A DNA stretch of 64,000 nt, from assembly GCA_035937595.1 (NCBI GenBank), contig DASZHS010000031.1, positions 1 through 64,000 of the forward strand. Direction: 5' to 3'. Source of the stretch: Palsa-459 sp035937595 (GTDB lineage: Bacteria; Actinomycetota; Acidimicrobiia; Acidimicrobiales; RAAP-2). Shown here in pieces: positions 16,080 to 24,917 of the stretch. Position 1 is the first letter of the stretch; each line of letters begins with the position of its first letter. The notes under the pieces were generated by a model, which had not been told where the DNA came from, made no database searches, and saw nothing but the letters and a program-made list of their open reading frames with translations. Both the position numbers and the translations under genes were made by a program.

Positions 16080-18752
16080 TCAGCGCCCGGCGGTGCTGAG
16101 CTGGGAGGGGCGGCCCGTGCCGCCGGCCTCGACGCGGCGACGCGCGTCGCGCCACCACCGGTCGAACTCGCCCGGCGGCAGCGGCTCGCTCCAGTAGAAC
16201 CCCTGCGCGAACTCGCAGCCCATCGACGCCACGATCTCCTGGAGGCGTGCCGTGCTCACCCCCTCGGCCACGACGCGCAGCCCCATCGCGTGGCTGAGGT
16301 CCAAGATCGCGCTCACGACCGGCATCGAGCCGTCGGGGGCGTCGAGTCGCTCGACGAAGGAGCGGTCCACCTTGACGGTCGAGACCGGGAGGGTGTGCAG
16401 GTAGGCGAGCGACGAGTAGCCGGTGCCGAAGTCGTCGATCGACACCTGGACGCCGAGGTCGCGGAACGCCTCGAGGGACGTCTTGGTCGAGACCCGGTCG
16501 GCCATCGCCACGGTCTCGGTCACCTCGACGGTCACGCGGCCAGGCTCGATGCCGAGCCGCTCGAGGATCGCGCCGATCTTGGCGACCTCCTCGGCGTCGT
16601 CCAGCTGACGACCGGAGCAGTTGATCGAGAGGTGGTCGAGGTGCGGGCCGTCGGGGGCGGCGTCCCACTCGGCCAGCTGGGTGAGGGCCTCCTCGAAGAC
16701 CCACGAGCCGATCGCGCGGATGAGCCCCGACTCTTCTGCCACGGGGATGAACTCGAGGGGCGGCACGAGCCCGTGCACGGGGTGGAGCCAGCGGATGAGC
16801 GCCTCGGCGCCCACCGGCCAGCCGTCGCGCGGGTCGACGATCGGCTGGTAGTGCAGCTGGAACTCGTTGCGCTCGAGCGCCGACCGCAGGTCGCCCTCGC
16901 GCTCGAGGCGCGAGACCGAGCGGTGGTGGAGCTCCTCGTCGAAGACCTCGAAGCGATTCCGCCCGGCCGCCTTCGCCTGGTACATCGCGGTGTCGGCGTC
17001 GCGCAGCACCGTCTCGGCGTCCGCACCCTTGCCGGGGATCACGATGCCGATGCTGCCCGTGACCAAGAGGTTCTGGCCGTCGTAGGGGATGGGAGAGTTG
17101 AGCGAGTCGAGGATGCGGCGCGCGGCGTGGATGGCGTCGTCCACCTGACGCACGTTGCGGATGATGAACATGAACTCATCGCCGCCGAAGCGCGCGGCCG
17201 TCTCCGCGCCGCGGATCGTCGCGAGGAACCGCTGGCTCACCTCCTGGAGCACGGCGTCGCCGGCGTCGTGGCCGAGGCTGTCGTTGACGAGCTTGAACAG
17301 GTCGAGGTCCAAGAACAGGACCGCGATGTTCGCGTGCTCCCGCTCGCTCCATGCGAGCTCCTGGCGGAGCCGCACCAAGAACAGGGAACGGTTCGGGAGG
17401 TCCGTCAAGGTGTCGTAGAGGGCCTGGTGGGTGAGCTCCTCGTGGGCGAGCACCTCCTCTGACTCGTCGACGACGGTCACGACCCAGTCGCTGTCGGATC
17501 GCGCGTCCTTGGCGGCGGCCGTCATGAGGACGTGGCGGACGTCGCCGTCGGGGCGGCAGATCCGGAACCGCGAGGAGAAGGTCTGGGTGTCGTCGCCGAC
17601 CGCCTCGATGTCGGCGAGCAGCCCCGCCTGGTCGTCGGGGTGCACGACGTCGATCCACAGCGTGCCGAGCAGCGCCTCGGCCTCCACGCCGGCGATCTCG
17701 CACGCCCGCGGGTTGGCGTACTTGACGTCGCTCGCGTCGCCGACCTCCAGGATCCCGATGGGCGACGCGCTCGTGAGGCTGCGGTAGCGCTCCTCGCTCA
17801 TCGTGAGCGAGATCGCGTCGCGGATCCGGCCGATGCCGTAGGCGAGCGAGTCGGCGAGCTCGGTGAGGAAGCGCACCTCCTCCGCGTCGAACGAGCTCGG
17901 CTCTACCGAGCAGATCTCGAGCATGCCCACGACCGTGCCGGCGACGTCGAGCGGGAGCACGCAGCTCGAGAGCAGCCCCTGGGCGACGGCGGCGTCGCGG
18001 CTCGGCACCGGCACCTGGGTGGCGGCGATGTCGGTCGTCACCTGCACCGTCCTCGACTGCAGGGCGACCCCGATCGGGCCGAGCGGCACGCCGTCGTGCT
18101 CGCTGCGCACGGGGAAGCCGGTGAGGTGCGAGACGTTCCCCGACGTTGCGACCGGGCGGACGGTGTGCGCCGTGTCGTCCTCCACGAAGCCGACCCACGC
18201 CATCGCGTACCCGCCGACCTCGACGATCGTCCGGCAGATGTCGCTCAGGAGCTTCTGCTCGTCGTGGGCGTGGACGAGCGAGCGGTTGACGTCGCCGAGC
18301 ATCTGGAGCGCGCGCGCCTGCTGCACCGACTCGGTCACGTCCCGTCCGACGATGACCACGCCGTTGACCGAGGGGTCGTCGAGGCAGTTCGTCGCGCGGA
18401 CCTCGAAGAGGCGCCATTGCGACGAGCCATCCCGCAGTCGGTACGTCGAGGGAGGGTGCGCGCCGGGCTCGGTGAGATCGCGCAGCAGCGCCGTCGCGGC
18501 ACGGTCGTGGTCGTCGGGATGCACGACGTCGAGCGCCGAGCGACCGAGGTAGTCGATCTCGGGATAGCCGAACATCCGCTCGCCGGTCGGGTTGGCGTAG
18601 GTGAGCACGCCGCCCTCGCCGATGATGGCGATCAGGTCCGGCGACGTCGCGACGAGCTTTTGGTATCGCGGCTCGAACTCGCCGCGCCGCGGTGCCTTGG
18701 TCTTCGGCGGTGCCGTGGCGTGCTCGTGCTGCGTCTCGGGGGAGTGCCTCAT
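16080..18752 (-). CDS. PAS-GAF-PAS-GGDEF-EAL signalling protein (c-di-GMP)
   Basis: An 890-residue cytosolic sensor with domains in order PAS (about 30-150), GAF (170-315), PAS (320-445), diguanylate cyclase GGDEF (450-615) and phosphodiesterase EAL (625-875). RFGGDEF is intact in the cyclase active site. The EAL domain keeps AEALIRW, the DDFGTGYSS loop and the EGV motif, so both activities may be present. There is no transmembrane segment. ATG at 18752 follows AGGTGGCGC. PAS/GAF ligands are unknown. It stands alone before a 560-bp non-coding region. Confidence 0.93.
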   Translation of the reverse strand: MRHSPETQHEHATAPPKTKAPRRGEFEPRYQKLVATSPDLIAIIGEGGVLTYANPTGERMFGYPEIDYLGRSALDVVHPDDHDRAATALLRDLTEPGAHPPSTYRLRDGSSQWRLFEVRATNCLDDPSVNGVVIVGRDVTESVQQARALQMLGDVNRSLVHAHDEQKLLSDICRTIVEVGGYAMAWVGFVEDDTAHTVRPVATSGNVSHLTGFPVRSEHDGVPLGPIGVALQSRTVQVTTDIAATQVPVPSRDAAVAQGLLSSCVLPLDVAGTVVGMLEICSVEPSSFDAEEVRFLTELADSLAYGIGRIRDAISLTMSEERYRSLTSASPIGILEVGDASDVKYANPRACEIAGVEAEALLGTLWIDVVHPDDQAGLLADIEAVGDDTQTFSSRFRICRPDGDVRHVLMTAAAKDARSDSDWVVTVVDESEEVLAHEELTHQALYDTLTDLPNRSLFLVRLRQELAWSEREHANIAVLFLDLDLFKLVNDSLGHDAGDAVLQEVSQRFLATIRGAETAARFGGDEFMFIIRNVRQVDDAIHAARRILDSLNSPIPYDGQNLLVTGSIGIVIPGKGADAETVLRDADTAMYQAKAAGRNRFEVFDEELHHRSVSRLEREGDLRSALERNEFQLHYQPIVDPRDGWPVGAEALIRWLHPVHGLVPPLEFIPVAEESGLIRAIGSWVFEEALTQLAEWDAAPDGPHLDHLSINCSGRQLDDAEEVAKIGAILERLGIEPGRVTVEVTETVAMADRVSTKTSLEAFRDLGVQVSIDDFGTGYSSLAYLHTLPVSTVKVDRSFVERLDAPDGSMPVVSAILDLSHAMGLRVVAEGVSTARLQEIVASMGCEFAQGFYWSEPLPPGEFDRWWRDARRRVEAGGTGRPSQLSTAGR

Positions 18753-19312
18753 GCGCCACCTACAACCACGACCGCTCCAGTTCGTCGCAATGCCGTGCTG
18801 GTGCGGGTCTGCAACACACCAGATGGACGACGATCCAGCATGTCCCTCGCACCACAGCGACGCAATCAATTGGGAAGACGTTGAGATTGCGCAGTGCGGC
18901 GCGTGCGGCGTTCGTGCGCGCACGTCGTGTTGTCGCGACGCGCACCGCCGTTCGTCGACGTGAAGTGCGTGAGTGCGACGAGCGGTGCCGAACCCGACGC
19001 AGCACTCGGCGACGCACCATGCGGCGGGCCAAGCAGCTGCGGGTGTGTCGGGCAGCGGCGATGCCGTGGGCGACGGGGCGGTGGAACGTTGCCGTGCCCC
19101 CGCGAGTGGGCGAGCCCCGGCCCGATGGGCGCGCGTCGCCGCGTCCCTCCCGGGCGCGCGGCACGGCGACCGCCTCGGCGCGCCCTGGCGGCGCCCCCAG
19201 GTGGGAGTCGCCTTCGATACTGTATTCTGAATGCCGGAGGCAGAGGTCTTGTGATCCATGGAGAACAGAGCATTGTAAAATAAGCGTTTAAGGCGCAGGA
19301 GAGGGATAAGCA
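18753..19312. other. 560-bp intergenic region without a gene
   Basis: No protein with family-like sequence or plausible ribosome site is seen on either strand. The left part is the upstream region of the PAS/GGDEF/EAL gene and is rich in GCGACG-type words. The right 110 bp, next to hipB, is clearly AT-richer than the rest of the window and holds the likely promoter of the hip operon. Confidence 0.6.
19206..19312 (+). promoter_or_regulatory. AT-rich promoter/operator region of hipBA
   Basis: Compared with the surrounding DNA this stretch is AT-rich. It contains a 4+1+4 palindrome ATACTGTAT at 19217-19225 and TAAAAT at 19276-19281, a plausible -10 box. AGGAGAGGGATAAGCA precedes the GTG start of hipB and gives a ribosome site. 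HipB-type antitoxins bind short palindromes upstream of their own gene; the palindrome here is a candidate. Confidence 0.45.
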
Positions 19313-19651
19313 GTGGAATCTCAACGAATAGGGACGACCGCAGAGTGGGAGGCGAGGATCGGGCGGTCGATCAGGGAACTCCGCCAGCGCGCCAACCTCA
19401 CGCAGGCGGAGCTCGCCGAGCGGTCGAACGCCTCGCTCTCGGCGGTCCGGTACCTCGAGTCAGGGAAGGGGTCGTCGCTCGCCACGCTCGTCCGCGTGGT
19501 CCGGGCGCTCGAGCGGACGGAGTGGCTCGAGGCGCTCGCGCCGCCGGGCCCGAGCATCAGCCCGATCGCGCTGCTGCGAGCGCAACAGGACGGTGCTCGG
19601 CGCGCGACGCGACGGATACGCCACGGTCGAGCGAGGCCGCGGCCGGCGTGA
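19313..19651 (+). CDS. hipB: HipB-like antitoxin, XRE-type HTH
   Basis: A 112-residue DNA-binding protein. An XRE/Cro helix-turn-helix spans about residues 15-72 (RSIRELRQRANLTQAELAER, SAVRYLESGKGSSLATLVRV). The C-terminal tail is Arg-rich and unusual for HipB. It would bind the HipA kinase, neutralise it and repress the operon. The stop overlaps the GTG start of hipA as GTGA, the normal antitoxin-first order. Confidence 0.88.
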   Translation: MESQRIGTTAEWEARIGRSIRELRQRANLTQAELAERSNASLSAVRYLESGKGSSLATLVRVVRALERTEWLEALAPPGPSISPIALLRAQQDGARRATRRIRHGRARPRPA

Positions 19652-20946
19652 CCTACTCGCCCACGACGGTCATCGAGGTCTCGGCCTGGGGCCGACTCGT
19701 CGGCGCCGTCGCGCTCGATCCGCAGACCGGCGTCTACGCCTTCGAGTACGACAGGTCGTGGCTCGACGACGGCGTCGAGCTCTCGCCGCTGCACCTGCCT
19801 CGCCGAACGGGCGTGTTCGAGTTCCCCGAGCTCCGGCGCGAGACCTTCCGCGGCCTGCCAGCGATGCTGGCGGACGCCTTGCCGGACCGATTCGGGAACG
19901 CCCTCGTCAATGCGTGGATGGCCGAGCAGGGCATCGACCTGACGTCGATCACACCGCTCGACCGGCTCGCCTACGCGAGCGACCGCGCGCTGGGTGCGCT
20001 CACGTTCGCGCCTCCGCTCGGCCCGCCGACGACACCGGTGAGCCTGGTCCAGGTCGCCGACCTCGTGACCGCGGCGCGGGCGGAGCTCCACGGCACGCTC
20101 GACGAGGCCGGCGTCCACGACGCGCTCGCCCAGCTGATCACGGTCGGCTCCTCTGCCGGCGGCGCCCGCGCGAAGGCGGTGATCGCCTACAACCCCGAGA
20201 CGGACCAGATGCGGTCCGGCCAGCTGCACGCCCCCGAGGGGTTCGAGCACTGGATCCTCAAGCTCGACGGGGTGGGCGACCCCGCGCTCGGCGGCGACCC
20301 GCTGTCGGCGAGCCAGCCCTTCTGCCGGATCGAGTACGCCTACTACCTCATGGCGACGCGCGCGGGCGTCGAGATGAGCGAGTCCCGGCTGCTCCCGGAG
20401 GGGCCCCGGGCGCACTTCATGACGAAGCGCTTCGACCGTGGCCCGGGCGACGAGCGGCTCCACGCCCAGTCCCTCTGCGCGTTGGCCCACCTCGACTACA
20501 GCTTGGTGCGGACGCACTCCTACTCGAGCTACTTCCTGACGGCCGACGCGCTCGGGCTGGGCAGCGAGGTGCGCCAGCAGCTGCTGCGTCGTGTCGCGCT
20601 CAACGTGATGGCCGTGAACCGCGACGACCACACCAAGAACTTCGCCTTCCTGCTCCCCGACCGCGGCGCGTGGCGGCTCGCGCCGGCCTTCGACGTCACG
20701 CACGCGAACTGGACCGGCGCGTGGACCGCGGCCCACCAGATGAGCGTGAACGGCAAGTTCGTCGACATCGCGATGGACGACCTGCGGGCGCTCGGCGACC
20801 TCCACGGCGTGCCCGGCATCGAGACGGCGCTGCGCGAGGTCGCCGACGCGGTGCGGGCGTGGCCGGAGGCGGCGGCCGAGGCGGGGCTGGACGACCCGAC
20901 GACCGAGCGCATCGCGGCCGACATCGCCGTGCACTTCCCCCGGTAG
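19648..20946 (+). CDS. hipA: HipA-like serine/threonine kinase toxin
   Basis: A 432-residue HipA-family kinase. Visible elements are the N-terminal HipA domain (VIEVSAWGRLVGAVALD), the Gly-rich loop VGSSAGGARAKA (about residues 166-177, the ATP loop with the regulatory Ser), the catalytic NRDDHTKNF block and the Mg-binding PAFDV segment. All key residues appear intact. Classical HipA phosphorylates glutamyl-tRNA synthetase and causes growth arrest; the target here is inferred. GTG at 19648 overlaps the hipB stop. It converges on a nitroreductase gene. Confidence 0.91.
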   Translation: MTYSPTTVIEVSAWGRLVGAVALDPQTGVYAFEYDRSWLDDGVELSPLHLPRRTGVFEFPELRRETFRGLPAMLADALPDRFGNALVNAWMAEQGIDLTSITPLDRLAYASDRALGALTFAPPLGPPTTPVSLVQVADLVTAARAELHGTLDEAGVHDALAQLITVGSSAGGARAKAVIAYNPETDQMRSGQLHAPEGFEHWILKLDGVGDPALGGDPLSASQPFCRIEYAYYLMATRAGVEMSESRLLPEGPRAHFMTKRFDRGPGDERLHAQSLCALAHLDYSLVRTHSYSSYFLTADALGLGSEVRQQLLRRVALNVMAVNRDDHTKNFAFLLPDRGAWRLAPAFDVTHANWTGAWTAAHQMSVNGKFVDIAMDDLRALGDLHGVPGIETALREVADAVRAWPEAAAEAGLDDPTTERIAADIAVHFPR

Positions 20947-20961
20947 GCGGCGAGCAGCGCC

Positions 20962-21576
20962 TCAGGCGCGCGGCGCCCAGCGGTCGACGTGCACGACGTC
21001 GGCCGTCGCGCGACGCCGCCCGGGGATCGACGGCGAGGGAGCGTCCGGGGCGCGATGGCCGATCGCGAGCGCGCCGATGGGCAGGTACGACGCAGGGATA
21101 CCGAAGGACTCCCGGAACCGGGGGATCCGCTCGGGGGAGATGCCGAAGAAGCAGGCGCCGAGCCCCTCGTCGACGACGGTGAGCAGCATGAGCAGCGCGG
21201 CGAACCCCGTGTCGATGTCCCAGTAGGGGACCGGCCAGCGCGCCTCGTCGCGGTCGGTCCACCCCTTGTCGGGCTCCGCGTAGCGATCGAGGTACGCCGT
21301 CTTGTTCGAGAGCGCGACGACGAGGAGCGGTGCGCGCCGCATCCCGACGAGGTGCGAGAGGTCGTCGTCGTGCCCTTCCGGCCAGGTCGTCCGCCAGAAC
21401 TGCTCGCGCGACGCCGCGCTCTCGCACGCGAGGAACTCGAAGCCCTGCGAGAAGCCGGCGCTCGGGCCGCGGAGCGCGTTGGCGAGGATGCGCTCGCGCA
21501 CGTCCTCGTCGACCGGGCGGTCAGGATCGAAGTTCCGCACCATCCGGCGACGGCGGACGACGTCTTGGAAGTCCAT
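20962..21576 (-). CDS. Nitroreductase family protein
   Basis: A 204-residue FMN-dependent nitroreductase-fold protein. Landmarks are MDFQDVVRRRRMVRNFDPDRPVDED at the start, RGPSAGFSQGFEFL for FMN binding, and a late GLGACFFGISPE segment with YLPIGALAIGHRA. The family reduces nitro groups, quinones or flavin cofactors with NAD(P)H. ATG at 21576 is the natural start of the first helix. It lies 52 bp downstream of the amine-oxidase gene on the same strand. Confidence 0.88.
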   Translation of the reverse strand: MDFQDVVRRRRMVRNFDPDRPVDEDVRERILANALRGPSAGFSQGFEFLACESAASREQFWRTTWPEGHDDDLSHLVGMRRAPLLVVALSNKTAYLDRYAEPDKGWTDRDEARWPVPYWDIDTGFAALLMLLTVVDEGLGACFFGISPERIPRFRESFGIPASYLPIGALAIGHRAPDAPSPSIPGRRRATADVVHVDRWAPRA

Positions 21577-21628
21577 GCGGTCATCTTGGCCCCTCGACGC
21601 GGGCGCCGACACACTTCGATCGCGTGGC

Positions 21629-22816
21629 TCAGGGACCGGCGGCTCCCGCGTGCGGTGACCGGAGGCGGTCGAGGGAGAAGCCCGAGCAGTCGAGCACCGG
21701 GGTGCCGCCGAGCGCCATCGCGGCCACCGCCTCGCCGATCGCCGCAGCGTGCTTGAACCCGTGACCGGAGCAGGGGGAGGCGACGACGACGTTGGGATGG
21801 GCGGGCAGCACGTCGACGAGGAAGCCGAAGTCCGGCGCCGTCGTGTACAGGCAGACGGCGTGGCGGAGGCAGGTGGGCGAGAGGTCCGGCAGCTGCTCGC
21901 GGACGTGCGCGTCGAACATCGCGGCGACCTCGTCGTCGCGGACGTCGCGGTCGACGAGCTCGGGGGTCGTCGCGTGCTCGAAGGTCTCGGTCGCGACCTT
22001 GACGCCGCCCGAGGGGCCGTCGATCGCGGGGAACCCGTAGAGGTAGGCGCCGGGTGTGGCGCCGTGGAGCCAGATGAACACCGGCAGGGCGGCGAAGCGC
22101 TCGGGGTGCGCGGCCACGGCGAACCAGTACTGCACCTGGCGGTGGACGGCCAGGTGGGGCGAGAGGACCGGGGCGAGCTCGGGCATCCAGGGACCGCCGG
22201 CCAGCACGAGGCGGTCGGCGAGGTAGCGATCGACGGGCGTCTCCACGCGCACCCCCGTGTCGGTGGCGCTCCAGCCGACGACGCGCTCGTCGCGCCGGAC
22301 CGTGGCGCCGAGACGGGCCGCGAGCTCGAGCTGGCCCGCAACGCACGCCTCGGCGCGCAGGTAGCCCGCGGTCGGCTCGAAGTAGCCCACCTCGTCGGTC
22401 ACGTGGAACACGCCGAAGCGCCGTCGCACCTCGTCGGCCGGGAGCACCTCGTGGTCGATGCCGTTGGCGGCGGCGAGCTCGATCGTGGTCGTCGTGAAGT
22501 CCTCGACACCGTGCTGGCCGGTCGAGGTCGCCTTTCCCAGGATGAGCCCGCCGCACGTGACGAGCAGTTCGCGACCCGTCTCGGCCTCGACCTCACGCCA
22601 CAGCTCGTGGGATCGCCGGACGAACGGGACGTACGCCGCGCCCTCGGCGACGGCGAGCCGCGTGATGCGCGTCTCGCCGTGCGAGGAGCCGTGCGGGTGC
22701 GGTGGGGCGAACTGGTCGATGCCCACGACGGTCGCGCCCGCCTTCGCGAGCTGGTAGGTGACCGCGCTCCCGACGGCCCCGAGCCCGACGACGACGACGT
22801 CGCAGTGCGTGGGCAC
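21629..22816 (-). CDS. Sarcosine oxidase / N-methyltryptophan oxidase-like flavoprotein
   Basis: A 395-residue FAD-dependent amine oxidase of the MSOX/SolA group. The Rossmann FAD motif VVVGLGAVGSAVTYQLAKAG starts at residue 8. HGSSHGETRITR is the family block around the dinucleotide-binding domain. SPCSGHGFKHAAAIGE holds the Cys that carries covalent FAD in this family, so covalent flavin is expected. It would oxidise an N-methyl or secondary amino acid to an imine with hydrogen peroxide formation. Length fits (about 390). Confidence 0.9.
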   Translation of the reverse strand: MPTHCDVVVVGLGAVGSAVTYQLAKAGATVVGIDQFAPPHPHGSSHGETRITRLAVAEGAAYVPFVRRSHELWREVEAETGRELLVTCGGLILGKATSTGQHGVEDFTTTTIELAAANGIDHEVLPADEVRRRFGVFHVTDEVGYFEPTAGYLRAEACVAGQLELAARLGATVRRDERVVGWSATDTGVRVETPVDRYLADRLVLAGGPWMPELAPVLSPHLAVHRQVQYWFAVAAHPERFAALPVFIWLHGATPGAYLYGFPAIDGPSGGVKVATETFEHATTPELVDRDVRDDEVAAMFDAHVREQLPDLSPTCLRHAVCLYTTAPDFGFLVDVLPAHPNVVVASPCSGHGFKHAAAIGEAVAAMALGGTPVLDCSGFSLDRLRSPHAGAAGP

Positions 22817-22870
22817 GGCCGCACGCTACGGGACGACACGAGACGACCTCGGGGGCGAGGGTCCTCCGGC

Positions 22871-22918
22871 GCGAAGGCGCGAAGGCGCGACGGTGCGACG
22901 GTGCGACGGTGCGACGGA
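22871..22918. repeat. 8-bp tandem repeat, six units
   Basis: Six head-to-tail octamers: GCGAAGGC twice, GCGACGGT three times, then GCGACGGA. They lie in the divergent gap between the amine oxidase and SRPBCC genes, 19 bp before the latter's ATG. The unit length is not a multiple of three, so it is not a coding repeat. Copy number may vary by slippage and change promoter spacing. Confidence 0.8.
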
Positions 22919-22936
22919 TGGAGTAGAACGCGAACT

Positions 22937-23332
22937 ATGGCCTATGACTTCGAGCTCACCGCGATGCTGCCCGCGAGCCCCGAGGAGGTCTACGACGCCT
23001 GGCTCTCCTCGGAGGGCCACACGCAGATGACGGGGGGCACGGCGAAGATCGATCCCGTCGTCGGCGGCGAGTTCGTGGTCTGGGACGGCTACATCACCGG
23101 CACGACCCTCGAGCTCGACCGGCCGAGGCGCATCGTGCAGACCTGGCGGACGACCACCTTCGCCGAGGAGGACGAGGACTCGACGATTGAGGTGCTGTTG
23201 GAGCCCGTCGGCGACGAGACCCGGATCACGGTGCGGCACGCGAACGTGCCGTCCGAGCACCGCGGCTACGAGGACGGCGGCTGGAAGAAGAGCTACTTCG
23301 ACCCGATGCACGCGCACTTCTCTTCGCGGTGA
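22937..23332 (+). CDS. SRPBCC / AHSA1-type START-like domain protein
   Basis: A 131-residue single-domain protein of the SRPBCC superfamily (Activator of Hsp90 ATPase homologue 1-like group). Typical elements are ASPEEVYDAWLSSEGHTQMTGG near the start, GGEFVVWDGYITGTTLELDRP, RIVQTWRTTTF and a C-terminal helix GGWKKSYFDPMHAHF. Such proteins bind hydrophobic ligands; specific function unknown. The short tandem repeat lies immediately upstream. Confidence 0.88.
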   Translation: MAYDFELTAMLPASPEEVYDAWLSSEGHTQMTGGTAKIDPVVGGEFVVWDGYITGTTLELDRPRRIVQTWRTTTFAEEDEDSTIEVLLEPVGDETRITVRHANVPSEHRGYEDGGWKKSYFDPMHAHFSSR

Positions 23333-23404
23333 CACCGCGGGCGGCGGTCCGCGCTCGAGGGCGCCGCCGGCCTCGCGCCCCGGGGACCTCTGCGCTCTTT
23401 GGCC

Positions 23405-23839
23405 TCAGTTCGACGTCACCGCGTCGGCACGCACGAACACCGCGCAGCGACGCTCGTCGGACATGACCCGGTCGAAGACGTCCCAGTCCTCGTGCGTCCC
23501 GCCGGCGGCGACGAAGACCGCTCGGAGCAAGGTGGGCACGTCGAGCTCGCCCGGACCTGGGTCGTCGGGGCCGAGGAGTCGCGCGCGACCGGCCACCGCG
23601 ACCCACTCGATGCCGTGCTTGAACACGATGGTCGCGACCGGATTCGCACGGAGCAGCGCCAGCTTCGCGGTCCCACCACCTGCGACGAGCCCGACGGACG
23701 ACACGCCGTCGATGGGATCGTCGATGACGCCCGCGCTGACGACCGAGGCCTGCACCGAGCCGTCGCGTCGTGCGACGGCGAGGACGCCGAGGTGCCCGTC
23801 GGCCGCCGCGATCCGTCGGACGTCGTCGAGATCGGCCAC
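23405..23839 (-). CDS. Pyridoxamine 5'-phosphate oxidase-like split-barrel protein
   Basis: A 144-residue flavin/F420 split-barrel protein. It starts with the typical actinobacterial layout (ADLDDVRRIAAADGHLGVLAV, then SVVSAGVIDDP) and has the strand ATIVFKHGIEWVAVAGRARLLG that lines the cofactor site. Homologues bind FMN, F420 or haem; which one is not clear. GTG at 23839 is preceded by GGAGGTGCG, a strong site, so I reject the longer upstream frame. Confidence 0.84.
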   Translation of the reverse strand: MADLDDVRRIAAADGHLGVLAVARRDGSVQASVVSAGVIDDPIDGVSSVGLVAGGGTAKLALLRANPVATIVFKHGIEWVAVAGRARLLGPDDPGPGELDVPTLLRAVFVAAGGTHEDWDVFDRVMSDERRCAVFVRADAVTSN

Positions 23840-23974
23840 GTGCGCACCTCCGTTGGCGCCGTCTGGCGCGCACCGAGTCTTGCGCGGGCCGGGCTCCCTC
23901 GTGGCGCTCACCGCGCCGCGCGGCACCGCGCCCTGCCGGGGCGGCCGCGAGTCGCGGGCTTAGGCTCGACCGAC

Positions 23975-24838
23975 GTGGTCGACTCGCACGTGATGACGCT
24001 GTCGGACGGACGCGACCTTGGCTGGCTCGAGCTCGGCGACCCGTCCGGGTGGCCGGTGCTCGGCTTCCACGGGACGCCCGGATCGCGACACCAGCTGGCG
24101 CTCGACGATGGACCGCCCTCCGCCACCGGTGTCCGGTTCGTCCTCGTCGACCGGCCCGGCTACGGGCTCAGTTCGTTCCAACCCGATCGACGTCTCGTCG
24201 ACTGGCCGAGCGACGTGGCCCAGCTCGCCGACCACCTGGGGATCGATCGCTTCTCGGTGCTCGGGCTCTCGGGCGGCGGCCCGCACGCGGCGGTGTGCGC
24301 GGCGCTGCTCGGCGACCGGGTCGCGTCGGCGGCCCTCGTGAGCGGCGTCGCACCGATGCTCGACCTGGGCGCGGCCGAAGGGATGATGCGGACGAACCGG
24401 GCGATCGCCCGCCTCGCACGACGCAGGTCGCGGATCCTGCTCGTCCTGTCCGCCCTGCAGGTCGCCGCTGCCCGGCGATGGCCCGGCCTCGCGATGGACT
24501 TGCTGGCCAAGCAGCTCCCGTCGGCCGACGTGGCGATCCTCGAGCGGCCCGAGGTGCGGGCGCTCTTCATGGACGAGCTGCGTCGAGCGCCGCGCACGGC
24601 GGCCCGCGCCCAGGCCCAGGACTTCGAGCTCTTCGCCGCCCCGTGGGGCTTCGAGCTCAGCGCGATCGCGATCCCGGTCCATCTGTGGCAGGGCGACGTG
24701 GACCGCAACGTCCCCGAGAGCCACGCCCGCCTGCAGCACGAGGCGATTCCGGGCTCGGTGCTGCACCCGTGCCCCGGCGAGGGCCACTTCTTGGTCCTGG
24801 ACCGGCTCGGCGAGATCCTCGCCGCGATCACGCCCTGA
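23975..24838 (+). CDS. Alpha/beta hydrolase
   Basis: About 287 residues. Motifs are GFHGTPGSR (oxyanion region), LGLSGGGPHAA (Ser nucleophile elbow), WQGDVDRNVP (acid) and CPGEGHFLV (His), so the triad is complete. It resembles actinobacterial serine hydrolases of peroxidase/esterase type. GTG at 23975 and a GTG-ATG pair at 23990-23995 are both possible starts; the former keeps the first beta-strand complete. Substrate unknown. Confidence 0.86.
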   Translation: MVDSHVMTLSDGRDLGWLELGDPSGWPVLGFHGTPGSRHQLALDDGPPSATGVRFVLVDRPGYGLSSFQPDRRLVDWPSDVAQLADHLGIDRFSVLGLSGGGPHAAVCAALLGDRVASAALVSGVAPMLDLGAAEGMMRTNRAIARLARRRSRILLVLSALQVAAARRWPGLAMDLLAKQLPSADVAILERPEVRALFMDELRRAPRTAARAQAQDFELFAAPWGFELSAIAIPVHLWQGDVDRNVPESHARLQHEAIPGSVLHPCPGEGHFLVLDRLGEILAAITP

Positions 24839-24917
24839 GCGGCACCGCGCTACGCCAGAGTGCGCCGAGTGCGTGACGACCCCCCGTGCACGACGGCCCC
24901 GGGTAGGTTCCGTCGTC

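Noticed and set aside
19206..20946. HipBA region as part of a transposon or integrated element
   Set aside because: No transposase, integrase, tRNA or terminal repeats found nearby.
22871..22918. Possible CRISPR-like array
   Set aside because: Units are 8 bp, contiguous and without spacers.
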